64,000 bases of DNA, taken from Spinacia oleracea (taxonomy: Eukaryota; Streptophyta; Magnoliopsida; Caryophyllales; Amaranthaceae). Positions 1-11,543 of this stretch are shown here, in pieces. The notes beneath the pieces were generated by a model, which saw only the letters and a program-made list of their open reading frames with translations, was not told where the DNA came from and did not search any database. The position numbers were made by a program, and so were the translations under genes. How positions within the stretch are numbered: the stretch's first letter is position 1; each line of letters begins with the position of its first letter. The stretch is taken from NCBI RefSeq assembly GCF_020520425.1, contig NC_079488.1, positions 3,573,747 to 3,637,746 on the forward strand, read 5' to 3'.

Positions 1-64
1 AGCAAGCATCGAGCGACAAAGGAATTAGGAAATGCACACTTGTCCCTAAGGACAAGTGGGAGAC
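1..64 (+). mobile_element. 3' internal end of copia element A
   Basis: Bases 1-61 match, in reverse complement, the stretch just inside the 3' LTR of the neighbouring copia element (2421-2481). The purine-rich tract GTGGGAGAC next to the LTR start at 65 is the expected polypurine tract. This is therefore the last internal sequence of a plus-oriented Ty1/copia element, called A here. Its body lies left of the window. Its state cannot be judged from this fragment. Confidence 0.85.
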
Positions 65-379
65 TGAAGGAAATAATGCCCTTGGTCCAAGTATGCATTC
101 TATGTTAAGTCTAATAAGTGCGGTTCAGTATTAATTAACAAGTTAATAATTCAGTGAGATCAAGTGAGCTGAATGCCTAGCTAGAGGCCGCTTCAGTTCA
201 AGTGGAATTAATTATATTAATCCACAGCTTACTCTTGACTGAACCCGTAGGGTCACACAAATAGTACGTAAACGGATCAAGTATTTAATGGCATTAAATA
301 CTCCATCTATGAATATTCGGAACCGACGGATCTTGGTTTCAGTGGGAGCTAAGATCGTCACAGGCAAGAAATGAATACT

Positions 380-700
380 CCGGAAACGATGATATTGCCG
401 GAAACGGAAATATGGATCGTATCGGAAAAATAAATATTATCCAAGTCGTAAATGTTGCCGGAAACGGAAACATGGTACGTATCGGAAAATATTATCGGAA
501 ATGGAAATATTGCCGGAATCGGAAATATTGCCGGAAACGGAAATATTGTCAGAATCGGAAATATTATCGGAATCTGAAAATAATTCCGGAAACGGAAATA
601 TTAAATATTTGTTCGAAACGGAAATTAATTCCGGAATCGGAAATATTAAATATTGTTCGTATCGGAAATGAATTCCGGAACCGGGAATTTAATCGGAGGC
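380..700 (+). repeat. Tandem repeat inside the copia LTR
   Basis: About 18-bp degenerate units built on AAATATTGCCGGAAACGG run through this part of the LTR. The same array appears in reverse complement in both LTRs of element B (about 1790-2105 and 10916-11230). It is followed inside the LTR by a GC-rich stretch dominated by GCGCGC. It has no coding value. A role in the LTR promoter is only a guess. Confidence 0.8.
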
Positions 701-973
701 GTATCGTACGAATAAGCATCGGACGAGGCCTGCCGGACGAGGGCCCAGCACGAAGCCAGGCCATCGCCCAGCAAGCCAAGCGCGCCACACGAACAGCCAA
801 GGCCACGCCAGGCCCAGCGCAAGGCCAGGCCCAGCAGGCCATGGCAGCGCGCGCAGCGCGCGCAGGAATGGGCTGCGAGCATTGCTGCAGCTCGCGTGGG
901 CTTGTAGCTCGCGTGGGCCGAGCGGCCGTGTGGGCTGTGCGCGGGCATGGCCTACACGCTTGCGGGTCATGCT

Positions 974-2417
974 TGTTAGGTTATGATACATATGACAATT
1001 CATAAATCATGCGGAAAAACCATAAACCCAGGAAAACATATTATTTACACATAATCATTTAGCATAGATTAGATGCATACTCTTTGTTGCGTGCCTTCCC
1101 TAGCTGCGCCCGAACCGAACAAGAACAAGTCTTTAGGACTCCAAGTGTCGTCCCTCCGTAGATAGTCCACAGCACGTCCGGATCCGCCTTAAGATTGACC
1201 AACTAGAATCGCCCTTAAGGTACTATTATTTTCGGCACTTTATAGGCAAATGTGTGACTGAATTTTTCTCTCAAAAACTCACTTTGAATACTTTTAAACT
1301 TGTGTTATAAATTGTGAGCCCTAGCCTCATATTTATAGCGGTATGGAAAGGGAATCGAAATCCTATTCAGATACAAATTAATTAAACCTAGAATCCTACA
1401 AGAACTCTAATTTAATTAATTTATCAAATAGAATTAGGAATTTAATCATTAACCGAACTCTGCATGTTTTAGGAAACGTGCACGAACACAAACACTTGCA
1501 CACACACGCACGGCAGCCACGATGGGCCCCATGCGTGCGCGCGAGCAGCAGCCCACTCAGCGCCCGCGCGCGCTGCGCGCTGCGCGTGCTGTGCGCGCTG
1601 TGCGCTGCGCGTGCTGTGCGCGCTGTGCGCGCTGCGCGCTGCGCGCAGCCTGCTGGGTCTGGCCTTGCGCTGGGCCTGGCGTGGCTGTTTGTGCGGCGCG
1701 CTTGGCTTGCTGGGCGATGGCCTGGCTTCGTGCTGGGCCTCGTCCGGCAGGCCTCGTCCGATGCTTATTCGTACGATGCGCTTCCGATTAAATTTTCCGA
1801 TTCCGGAATTCATTTCCGATACGAACAATATTTAATATTTCCGATTCCGGAATTAATTTCCGTTTCGAACAAATATTTAATATTTCCGTTTCCGGAATTA
1901 TTTTCCGATTCCGGTAATATTTCCGATTCTGACAATATTTCCGTTTCCGGCAATATTTCCGATTCTGGCAATATTTCCATTTCCGATAATATTTTCCGAC
2001 ACGTACCATGTTTCCGTTTCCGGCAACATCTACGACTTGGATAATATTTATATTTCCGATACGATCCATATTTCCGTTTCCGGCAATATCATCGTTTCCG
2101 GAGTATTCATTCCTTGCCTGTGACGATCTTAGCTCCCCACTGAAACCAAGATCCGTCGGTTCCGAATATTCATAGATGGAGTATTTAATGCTATTAAATA
2201 CTTGATCCGTTTACGTACTATTTGTGTGACCCTACGGGTTCAGTCAAGAGTAAGCTGTGGATTAATATCATTAATTCCACTTGAACTAAAGCGGCCTCTA
2301 GCTAGGCATTCAGCTCAATTGATCTCACTGAATTATTAACTTGTTAATTAATACTGAACCGCATTTATTAGACTTAACATAGAATGCATACTTGGACCAA
2401 GGGCATTATTTCCTTCA
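974..2417 (-). repeat. 3' LTR of copia element B
   Basis: The 1444-bp LTR is bounded by TG/CA in the inverted form TGTTAGG to CCTTCA as read on the plus strand. It is nearly identical to 10116-11543. The copy is 16 bp longer than its partner because of a change in a GC-rich simple repeat near 1600. Target-site bases ATGCT precede it at 969-973. Confidence 0.92.
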
Positions 2418-2428
2418 GTCTCCCACTT
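2418..2428 (-). other. Polypurine tract of copia element B
   Basis: On the minus strand the bases directly upstream of the 3' LTR read AGTGGGAGAC, a purine-rich run in the position expected for plus-strand DNA priming. The same tract abuts the LTR of element A at about 54-64. Confidence 0.7.
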
Positions 2429-3282
2429 GTCCTTAGGGACAAGTGTGCATTTCCTAATTCCTTTGTCGCTCGATGCTTGCTCTTGAACATAAGGTAAGAG
2501 TTGTCATCCTTATTATGTCCAGAGGTGTTCCTCGGTTTCAGAGTTCAACTGATCAAATAAACAGATAATCATAGCCTATGATTCATCCGAGCACGGCCAT
2601 GCATTTCACAGTTTCTAGCTCTCCGAGTGGCCTTGTACAACTTTTAAGCATCTCATCCCGATTTATGGGAGGACAATCCCAATCTTGTGATCTTGAGATT
2701 AGACTTCGTTTGATAGGTGATTACCTGAGCGTTGCCTTTATAGCCTCCTTTTACGGTGCGACGGTTGGTCAACGTCAAAGCAACCAGTTCTCAAACAAGT
2801 AATCTTCAAATCACTCAGGTATTGAGGATTTAGTGTCTAATAATTTAATGAAATTTACTTGTGACAGACTTTCATCTCTTACAGTAAAGTTTCATAGGTC
2901 TCGTCCGATACTAGTCTTCCCAAAGTAAGTATCTATGCAAATGATTATGACATTGCCATGTCCACATAGTTCAAGAAACAGAACTACTAGTCATCTTGCA
3001 TTCTAATCGTCTAACGTTTTCTATGCGTCCAATTCTATAGAAAACTCCGATTAGGGACCATTTTCAACCTTTGACATTCAAGTTCACTTGATAGACATTT
3101 CTTAGTCACAGGACTGGTCCTGACAGTCTATCTTGAATATATCGTCAAATTGAAGGGACTCATCATTTAATAAACCACAAATTAAATGGAAAAATGAATT
3201 CTTTTCATTTATTGTGAATGATTAACCAATAATGTTTTACAAAGATTTAAACTCTAAAACTTTAAAACATTAAACAGAGACA
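2429..3282 (-). other. 3' untranslated part of copia element B
   Basis: This stretch lies between the end of the gag-pol frame and the polypurine tract. No convincing coding frame was seen. It is part of the retrotransposon transcript and no accessory gene was recognised. Confidence 0.6.
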
Positions 3283-6200
3283 TCAAAGCCATTCTCCAAT
3301 ATGCTTGATTCCCATAGCTGCAGTGTGCGAGTTGTGCTTCGCCTGCGGCAGAGGTTTAGTTAATGGATCTGATATGTTGTCATCAGTTCCAATTTTGCTT
3401 ATCTCGACTTCTTTTCTTTCAACGAACTCTCGTAGAAGGTGAAATCTACGAAGTACATGCTTGACTCTCTGGTGGTGTCTAGGCTCTTTTGCCTGTGCAA
3501 TAGCTCCGTTATTATCACAATACAGTGCTATTGGTCCTTTAATGGAGGGGACTACACCAAGTTCTCCTATGAACTTCCTTAGCCATATAGCTTCCTTTGC
3601 TGCTTCATGTGCAGCGATGTACTCCGCTTCAGTTGTAGAATCCGCAATGGTGCTTTGCTTAGCACTTTTCCAGCTTACTGCTCCTCCGTTGAGGCAGAAG
3701 ACAAACCCAGACTGTGATCTGAAATCATCTTTGTCGGTTTGGAAACTTGCGTCCGTATAGCCTTTAACAATTAATTCATCATCTCCACCATAGACCAGGA
3801 AGTCATCTTTGTGCCTTTTCAGGTACTTCAGAATGTTCTTGGCAGCAGTCCAATGCGCCTCTCCTGGGTCTGACTGGTATCTGCTCGTAGCACTGAGTGC
3901 GTACGCAACATCCGGGCGTGTACATATCATAGCATACATTATTGAACCAATCAATGATGCATATGGAATCCCATTCATTCGTCTACGCTCATCAAGTGTT
4001 TTTGGGCACTGAGTCTTGCTTAGAGTCATTCCATGAGACATGGGTAGGTAGCCTCGCTTGGAGTCCGCCATCTTGAACCTATCAAGCACCTTATTGATAT
4101 AAGTGCTTTGACTAAGTCCAATCATCCTTTTAGATCTATCTCTGTAAATCTTGATGCCCAATATGTACTGTGCTTCTCCTAGATCCTTCATCGAAAAACA
4201 TTTCCCAAGCCAAATCTTGACAGAGTTCAACATAGGAATGTCATTTCCGATAAGCAATATGTCGTCGACATATAATACTAGGAAAGCAATTTTGCTCCCA
4301 CTGACCTTCTTGTATACACAAGATTCGTCCGCGTTCTTGATGAAACCAAAGTCACTGACTGCTTCATCAAAACGTATATTCCAGCTCCTGGATGCCTGCT
4401 TCAATCCGTAGATTGACTTCTTTAGCTTGCATACCTTTTTAGCATTCTTTGGATCCTCAAAACCTTCAGGCTGTGTCATAAACACAGTTTCTGTTAAAAC
4501 GCCGTTTAAGAAAGCAGTTTTGACATCCATCTGCCATATTTCGTAATCGTAATATGCAGCGATTGCTAACATTATTCGAATAGACTTTAGCATTGCAACT
4601 GGTGAAAAGGTTTCATCGTAATCCACACCGTGGACTTGCCTGTAACCTTTTGCAACCAATCTAGCTTTGAAAACTTCAAGTTTCCCATCCTTGTCCTTTT
4701 TCAGTTTGAAAACCCATTTGCTTCCAATGGCTTGGTAGCCATCTGGCAAATCGACCAAATCCCATACTTGGTTTTCAGACATGGAGTCTAATTCAGATTG
4801 CATGGCTTCTTGCCATTGCTTGGAGCTAGGGCTCGTCATAGCTTGCTTGTAAGTCGCAGGTTCATCACTTTCAAGTAATAGAACGTCATAGCTCTCGTTC
4901 GTCAAAATACCTAAGTACCTTTCCGGTTGAGATCTATATCTTTGCGATCTACGCGGGGTAACATTTCTAGATTGACCATGATTCTCACCAGATTCTTCTA
5001 AAGATCTCTGAGTTTCATCCTGAATGTCATCTTGAGCATTCTCTAGAGTTTGTTGTTCGACTCGAATTTCTTCGAGGTCTACTTTTCTCCCACTTGTCAT
5101 TTTGGAAATGTGATCCTTCTCCAAAAAGACACCATCTCGAGCAACAAACACTTTGTTCTCAGATGTATTGTAGAAGTAATACCCCTTTGTTTCCTTTGGA
5201 TAGCCCACAAGGATACATTTGTCAGATTTTGGATGAAGTTTGTCTGAAATTAATCGTTTGACGTATACTTCACATCCCCAAATCTTAAGAAAAGACACAT
5301 TTGGAGGCTTTCCAAACCATAATTCGTATGGAGTCTTTTCGACAGCTTTAGACGGAGCTCTATTTATAGTGAGTGCAGCTGTATTTAGTGCATGTCCCCA
5401 AAATTCTAATGGAAGTTCGGCCTGACCCATCATTGACCTGACCATGTCTAGCAAGGTTTTGTTCCTCCGTTCTGACACACCGTTCCATTGTGGTGTTCCA
5501 GGAGGAGTCAATTCTGATAGAATTCCAAATTCTTTCAGATGGTCATCAAATTCATAGCTCAGATATTCACCGCCTCTATCAGACCGCAGTGCCTTAATCT
5601 TCTTGCCTAATTGATTCTCTACTTCACTCTGAAATTCCTTGAATTTGTCAAAGGATTCAGACTTATGCTTCATTAGGTAGACATAACCATACCTACTGAA
5701 GTCATCAGTGAAAGTGATAAAGTAGCTGAAACCACCTCTAGCATTTGTACTCATTGGTCCACATACATCTGTATGGATTAAACCCAATAGTTCATTTGCT
5801 CTTTCTCCAACTTTAGAGAAAGGTTGCTTTGTCATTTTGCCAAGTAAACATGATTCGCATTTACCATAATCCTCTAAGTCAAATGGTTCTAGAATTCCTT
5901 CTCTTTGAAGTCTTTCTAAGCGTTTCAAGTTTATATGGCCTAATCGACAATGCCACAGATAGGTGAGATCTGAATCATCCTTTTTGGCCTTTTTGGTATT
6001 TATGTTATATACTTGTTTGTCGTGATCTAATAAATAAAGTCCATTGACTAATCTAGCAGATCCATAAAACATCTCTTTAAAATAAAACGAACAACTATTG
6101 TCTTTTATTATAAAGGAAAATCCCTTAGCATCTAAGCAAGAAACTGAAATGATGTTTTTAGTAAGACTTGGAACATGGAAACATTCTTCCAGTTCCAAAA

Positions 6201-7248
6201 CTAGCCCGGAGGGCAACGACAAATAGTAAGTTCCTACAGCTAATGCAGCAATCCGTGCTCCATTTCCCACTCGTAGGTCGACTTCACCCTTGCTTAACTT
6301 TCTACTTCTTCTTAGTCCCTGTGGATTGGAACATAAGTGTGAGCCACAACCTGTATCTAATACCCAAGAAGTTGAATTAGCAAGTATACAGTCTATAACG
6401 AAAATACCTGAAGATGGAACGACTGTTCCGTTCTTCTGATCTTCCTTTAGCTTCAAGCAATCTCTCTTCCAATGCCCCTTCTTCTTGCAGTAGAAGCATT
6501 CGGATTCAGAAGTGGGTTGACTGACCTTTCTCTTTGCAGATTTGGCGCCAGTTTGCTTAGTTGGGCTGGCTTTGTTGCCACCTTTCTTAGCATTCCTCTT
6601 CTTTCCAGATTTCTTGAACTTGCCCCCACGCACCATAAGCACATCCTGCTTATCACTTTTGAGCGTCTTTTCAGCGGTCTTCAGCATACCGTGAAGCTCA
6701 GTGAGCGTTTTGTCCAGACTATTCATACTGTAGTTCAGTTTGAACTGATCATACCCGCTATGAAGAGAATGGAGGATGGTGTCTATAGCCATTTCCTGAG
6801 AAAATTGATGATCCAGCCGACTCATATTCTCAATGAGTCCAATCATTTTGAGAACATGTGGACTTACGGGCTCGCCTTTCTTAAGCTTGGTCTCAAGAAT
6901 TTGCCTATGAGTCTCGAATCTTTCGACTCGAGCCAGATCTTGGAACATGTTCTTCAACTCACTGATGATTGTGAAAGCATCTGAGTTGATGAACGTTTTC
7001 TGCAGATCCGCACTCATGGTGGCGAGCATTAGACATTTCACATCCTTGTTGGCATCAATCCAACGATTGAGGGCTGCCTGAGTGACCCCGTCGCCTGCAG
7101 CTTCGGGCATCGCCTCATCTAGGACATACTCCTTTTCTTCCTGCATAAGAACTATTTGCAAGTTCCTTTGCCAGTCAAGGAAGTTTTTCCCGTTCAACTT
7201 CTCCTTTTCGAGAATTGATCGAATGTTGAATGAATTGTTGTTTGCCAT
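3283..7248 (-). CDS. Gag-pol polyprotein of copia element B
   Basis: One open frame of 1321 codons starts at the ATG ending at 7248 (protein start MANNNSF). A 31-codon upstream extension in the same frame is unlikely to be used. Parts in order: copia Gag (about 7248-6500), CCHC zinc knuckle with CFYCKKKGHWKRDC (about 6450-6500), aspartic protease (about 6350), integrase with GAG-pre-integrase HCRLGHIN region (about 5930-5240), reverse transcriptase with YVDDI (about 4730-4010) and RNase H (about 3770-3380). The protease, integrase, RT, RNase H order is that of Ty1/copia. The frame looks whole. It is a mobile-element gene, not a host gene. Confidence 0.93.
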   Translation of the reverse strand: MANNNSFNIRSILEKEKLNGKNFLDWQRNLQIVLMQEEKEYVLDEAMPEAAGDGVTQAALNRWIDANKDVKCLMLATMSADLQKTFINSDAFTIISELKNMFQDLARVERFETHRQILETKLKKGEPVSPHVLKMIGLIENMSRLDHQFSQEMAIDTILHSLHSGYDQFKLNYSMNSLDKTLTELHGMLKTAEKTLKSDKQDVLMVRGGKFKKSGKKRNAKKGGNKASPTKQTGAKSAKRKVSQPTSESECFYCKKKGHWKRDCLKLKEDQKNGTVVPSSGIFVIDCILANSTSWVLDTGCGSHLCSNPQGLRRSRKLSKGEVDLRVGNGARIAALAVGTYYLSLPSGLVLELEECFHVPSLTKNIISVSCLDAKGFSFIIKDNSCSFYFKEMFYGSARLVNGLYLLDHDKQVYNINTKKAKKDDSDLTYLWHCRLGHINLKRLERLQREGILEPFDLEDYGKCESCLLGKMTKQPFSKVGERANELLGLIHTDVCGPMSTNARGGFSYFITFTDDFSRYGYVYLMKHKSESFDKFKEFQSEVENQLGKKIKALRSDRGGEYLSYEFDDHLKEFGILSELTPPGTPQWNGVSERRNKTLLDMVRSMMGQAELPLEFWGHALNTAALTINRAPSKAVEKTPYELWFGKPPNVSFLKIWGCEVYVKRLISDKLHPKSDKCILVGYPKETKGYYFYNTSENKVFVARDGVFLEKDHISKMTSGRKVDLEEIRVEQQTLENAQDDIQDETQRSLEESGENHGQSRNVTPRRSQRYRSQPERYLGILTNESYDVLLLESDEPATYKQAMTSPSSKQWQEAMQSELDSMSENQVWDLVDLPDGYQAIGSKWVFKLKKDKDGKLEVFKARLVAKGYRQVHGVDYDETFSPVAMLKSIRIMLAIAAYYDYEIWQMDVKTAFLNGVLTETVFMTQPEGFEDPKNAKKVCKLKKSIYGLKQASRSWNIRFDEAVSDFGFIKNADESCVYKKVSGSKIAFLVLYVDDILLIGNDIPMLNSVKIWLGKCFSMKDLGEAQYILGIKIYRDRSKRMIGLSQSTYINKVLDRFKMADSKRGYLPMSHGMTLSKTQCPKTLDERRRMNGIPYASLIGSIMYAMICTRPDVAYALSATSRYQSDPGEAHWTAAKNILKYLKRHKDDFLVYGGDDELIVKGYTDASFQTDKDDFRSQSGFVFCLNGGAVSWKSAKQSTIADSTTEAEYIAAHEAAKEAIWLRKFIGELGVVPSIKGPIALYCDNNGAIAQAKEPRHHQRVKHVLRRFHLLREFVERKEVEISKIGTDDNISDPLTKPLPQAKHNSHTAAMGIKHIGEWL

Positions 7249-10098
7249 ATTAAAAACTACAATTGAAAAGAATAAACAAATAAATAACCATTCACAGTTT
7301 CTCTTAATAAACTTAAATTCTAGCATACATGCATAATTCAATGTTTATTAAGCATTTTATTCAAATTATGTGTTCCGGCAGGTGTGAATAAAATGATTCC
7401 AAGATCCTAAAATCATTGAAGAACTAAGCACAGTTTGTCGACTTAATCCTAGAACATCTTAGGTAAGCAAAAGCCTTTTGCTAATAGTCTAGAAACTATT
7501 CTTGGTTGATAGGTACGTCTAAGAACTTATTAGGTAAACCTATCGAATTTGCCACGACATAAAAGGACTCCTTACTTATATCGTTGAGTTTCACCAAAAC
7601 TAACATGTACTCACAATTATTTGTGTACCTTGCCCCTTTAGGACCAATAAGTAACACCTCGCTGAGCGAAAACTATTACTAGATTGATGTAAAGGATATC
7701 CAAGCAAGTGTATATTTTGGCATGGCACCTTTTAACTCAATTTTTAAGTTTGGAACTTAAGGCTCTTACTATGTTGGTTAGATTTTAAGTGAACTAAAAT
7801 CCTTAATCATGCAACATAATCAAGCTTTTGATCTCATGCATTTTAAGACATATTTAAAACAATAAATAACTTAAAACATGCATAAGATATTTGTGATCTA
7901 GTATGGCCCGACTTCATCTTGAAGCTTTGACTTCAAAGTCCGTCTTGAAAATCTCCGTGGGAGGCACCATTTTCTTCAAATAGGATAAGCTATAACTAAT
8001 TACAACTATTTGATGGTTCGCAGACCATATTTGAATTGAAAAATAACTTTGGTACTTTAGACCAATTACATTCAAATTAATGGTACGCAGACCATATTTT
8101 CTATCCTATTTGGGCCATACTAGTCACTTCATAACCTGCAAAACAGTACATATACAATATATACCATTCACCCATTCATTATCATGAATGGCCCACATAG
8201 CTGGTTAGTAAAACACATTATGCATCACGTAAACATTTGCAGCAATTAATCAAGGGCACCAATAATCTACCAATTATTCAGTCCTTATTAATTCTAATCA
8301 AGTTGTTTTAACTTAAGGATTTGTAGACCTAATCAAGAGTTTATGACTAAAAAGCGCTCCCACTTAAACCAATAAATTCATATGCTTTACCAATTTTAAA
8401 CATAAAAATGTATTTCTAGTCTAACCGGAAACATACAAATTTAATTAAAATTTAAAGCTCATATAAATTTATAATTGAATCCAAAAATTTTAATTTAATT
8501 TCAGTCGCATTTAAATTAATTCATGATTTTAATTTTAGTAAAATAATTAGAATAAATAACATTTATTATAATTATAATATTCAAAATTAAAATCCAAGAA
8601 AATAATTTAAATTATTAATTTTAAAATTAATTAAAATTACGTGAACTGAAATTTTCAAATTAAACATTCAAAACGATCTAATCGTAACGCAAACACCCTA
8701 CGCGTAGCACGCCCATGGGCCGCACGCACACAGCCATTGCTGGCCATGTGCGCGCAGCCCATGCGCTCGTCGCATAGCTGCTGCATCCCTATCGCAAGCC
8801 TCCGCACGCATTGGTGCTCGCTGCGCGCGCCAGCGCTCATCGCACGCGGGCTATCGCTCGCAGTGCGCGCGCGACATCGCTCGCTGGGCGCGCGACATCG
8901 CTCGCTGGGCGCGCGACATCGCTCGCTGGGCGCGCGACATCGCTCGCTGGGCGCGCGAGCCATCGCTCGCTGGGCGCGCGAGCCATCGCTCGCTGGGCGC
9001 GCGACATCGCTCGCTGGGCGGGCGACATCGCTCGCTGTGCGCGCGAGCAATGCTAGGCGCAGCGCTCGTGGCACGCGAGCTTGCGCTCGCTGCGCGCGAG
9101 GCTGCGCGCTCTTGTGCGAGGCAGCTCGCGTTGTGGCGCAGCTCGCTTGCTGCCCACACGCGACTGCCTTGGCTCGCCCTACGCCCATGCCCATTCGTCC
9201 ATTGGTCGTGGCACACGACACAAGGCAGGGCTGCTGCCTTGTGCTCGTGCACTACGCCCTTGCTCATTGCATTCGTGCCGCATGGGCGACGAGCTCCCTT
9301 GCTCGTCGTCGCATGCCCGCATTATACAACACCCCTTAAGGGTAACACGAAGCGTCCATTGCTTCGTGCGTGCAAGTTATATGAACGAATCGCATAAAAT
9401 TTTAAAATTTATATTTAAAATTAATGACAAATTAATAAATAATATTAATTTCATAATTTTAGGGCGAAAAATCGAAAATTTATTATCCAATTGATTTCCG
9501 ATTGTTATGGATTCAAGTCTAGGTCATAAAAATTTAAAATTTATCGTAAATTTACAATTTTTATGGTGGTTTTTAATCATAGGTTTCTAATTAAATTACA
9601 ATTAATTATGAAAATCAAATTAATTCTAAATTATTCTAATTTTCAACAAATTAATCATAATTACAAATTAGATTGCATAATTAACAAGACTAGGCATTCA
9701 AACTTGTTAAACATATGCAGTAGGTCAATCAAAAATTCAAGATTTATCAACAAGAATCGCAAATATTTAATTTAACATCTTAAATTTACGAGATTTTGCA
9801 TTCGAAAAACTAAAACCTTCGAAAAGTCATAGTTAGGCTTCGAATTTGAGAATTCTGGGTTCGGCAGAAAAATACTGTTTTTGTCAAAATTTTAGAATGC
9901 CTTTTACATGCGGAATTGACACAAAAATCACTCAATTCGGATGAGTAACGAAGAAACTGCCGAAAAACTGCGTACGTATAATTAAATAAACGCAATTTGC
10001 AATTAATTAACAATTACGAAAATTAATCACCCCTTTTAATTCTTGCAAATTTGTAATATTTAACCATGTTCATGCAATTTAGATTATGAAAATAATAA
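7249..10098 (-). other. Long untranslated leader of copia element B
   Basis: About 2.85 kb separates the primer-binding site from the gag start. It is AT-rich apart from one GC-rich island (about 8690-9330) with tandem repeats. No supported coding frame was seen; open frames across the GC-rich island are low-complexity. Such a long leader is unusual for a copia element and may contain spliced or regulatory sequence. Confidence 0.6.
8871..9047 (+). repeat. 21-bp GC-rich tandem repeat in the copia leader
   Basis: Roughly eight head-to-tail units of about 21 bp, core GCGCGACATCGCTCGCTGG, lie in the leader of element B. Some units carry GAGC instead of GACA. The array keeps all frames open, which creates spurious alanine/arginine-rich open frames on both strands. 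Confidence 0.85.
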
Positions 10099-10114
10099 GG
10101 GGCTCGTGATACCA
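10099..10114 (-). other. Primer-binding site of copia element B
   Basis: On the minus strand the bases just inside the 5' LTR read TGGTATCACGAGCCCC. This fits the 3' end of plant initiator tRNA-Met, the usual primer of copia elements (TGGTATCAGAGC type), separated from the LTR by one base. It fixes the element's orientation as minus. Confidence 0.85.
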
Positions 10115-10115
10115 C

Positions 10116-11543
10116 TGTTAGGTTATGATACATATGACAATTCATAAATCATGCGGAAAAACCATAAACCCAGGAAAACATATTATTTACACATAATCAT
10201 TTAGCATAGATTAGATGCATACTCTTTGTTGCGTGCCTTCCCTAGCTGCGCCCGAACCGAACAAGAACAAGTCTTTAGGACTCCAAGTGTCGTCCCTCCG
10301 TAGATAGTCCACAGCACGTCCGGATCCGCCTTAAGATTGACCAACTAGAATCGCCCTTAAGGTACTATTATTTTTGGCACTTTATAGGCAAATGTTTGAC
10401 TGAATTTTTCTCTCAAAAACTCACTTTGAATACTTTTAAACTTGTGTTATAAATTGTGAGCCCTAGCCTCATATTTATAGCGGTATGGAAAGGGAATCGA
10501 AATCCTATTCAGATACAAATTAATTAAACCTAGAATCCTACAAGAACTCTAATTTAATTAATTTATCAAATAGAATTAGGAATTTAATCATTAACCGAAC
10601 TCTGCATGTTTTAGGAAACGTGCACGAACACAAACACTTGCACACACACGCACGGCAGCCACGATGGGCCCCATGCGTGCGCGCGAGCAGCAGCCCACTC
10701 AGCGCCCGCGCGCGCTGCGCGCTGCGCGTGCTGTGCGCGCTGTGCGCGCTGTGCGCGCTGCGCGCTGCGCGCAGCCTGCTGGGCCTGGCCTTGCGCTGGG
10801 CCTGGCGTGGCTGTTTGTGCGGCGCGCTTGGCTTGCTGGGCGATGGCCTGGCTTCGTGCTGGGCCTCGTCCGGCAGGCCTCGTCCGATGCTTATTCGTAC
10901 GATGCGCTTCCGATTAAATTTTCCGATTCCGGAATTCATTTCCGATACGAACAATATTTAATATTTCCGATTCCGGAATTAATTTCCGTTTCGAACAAAT
11001 ATTTAATATTTCCGTTTCCGGAATTATTTTCCGATTCCGGTAATATTTCCGATTCTGACAATATTTCCGTTTCCGGCAATATTTCCGATTCTGGCAATAT
11101 TTCCATTTCCGATAATATTTTCCGACACGTACCATGTTTCCGTTTCCGGCAACATCTACGACTTGGATAATATTTATATTTCCGATATGATCCATATTTC
11201 CGTTTCCGGCAATATCATCGTTTCCGGAGTATTCATTCCTTGCCTGTGACGATCTTAGCTCCCCACTGAAACCAAGATCCGTCGGTTCCGAATATTCATA
11301 GATGGAGTATTTAATGCTATTAAATACTTGATCCGTTTACGTACTATTTGTGTGACCCTACGGGTTCAGTCAAGAGTAAGCTGTGGATTAATATCATTAA
11401 TTCCACTTGAACTAAAGCGGCCTCTAGCTAGGCATTCAGCTCACTTGATCTCACTGAATTATTAACTTGTTAATTAATACTGAACCGCATTTATTAGACT
11501 TAACATAGAATGCATACTTGGACCAAGGGCATTATTTCCTTCA
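10116..11543 (-). repeat. 5' LTR of copia element B
   Basis: This 1428-bp LTR is the partner of 974-2417. ATGCT follows it at 11544-11548 and completes the target-site duplication. The plus-strand ends read TGTTAGG and CCTTCA. Confidence 0.92.

Larger units (their letters stand above)
974..11543 (-). mobile_element. Copia element B, complete-looking and young
   Basis: This is a Ty1/copia retrotransposon of 10570 bp on the minus strand, inserted into the LTR of element A. It has two LTRs (10116-11543 as the 5' copy, 974-2417 as the 3' copy), a 5-bp target duplication ATGCT, a primer-binding site, a polypurine tract, and one long gag-pol reading frame. By eye the LTRs differ by about five substitutions plus one 16-bp repeat-length change over about 1430 bp. 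Using commonly quoted plant rates of 0.7-1.3e-8 per site per year, this suggests roughly 0.1-0.3 million years. It looks whole. The lineage within copia was not assigned. Confidence 0.92.

Noticed and set aside
564-1003. Open frames on both strands in the GC-rich part of the LTR
   Set aside because: Alanine/arginine-rich low-complexity peptides caused by GCGC repeats lacking stops; the same frames appear in every LTR copy of the family.
8655-9494. Several overlapping open frames with RAxSLG repeats
   Set aside because: They come from a GC-rich 21-bp tandem repeat in the leader of a copia element; both strands are open together and no domain is visible.
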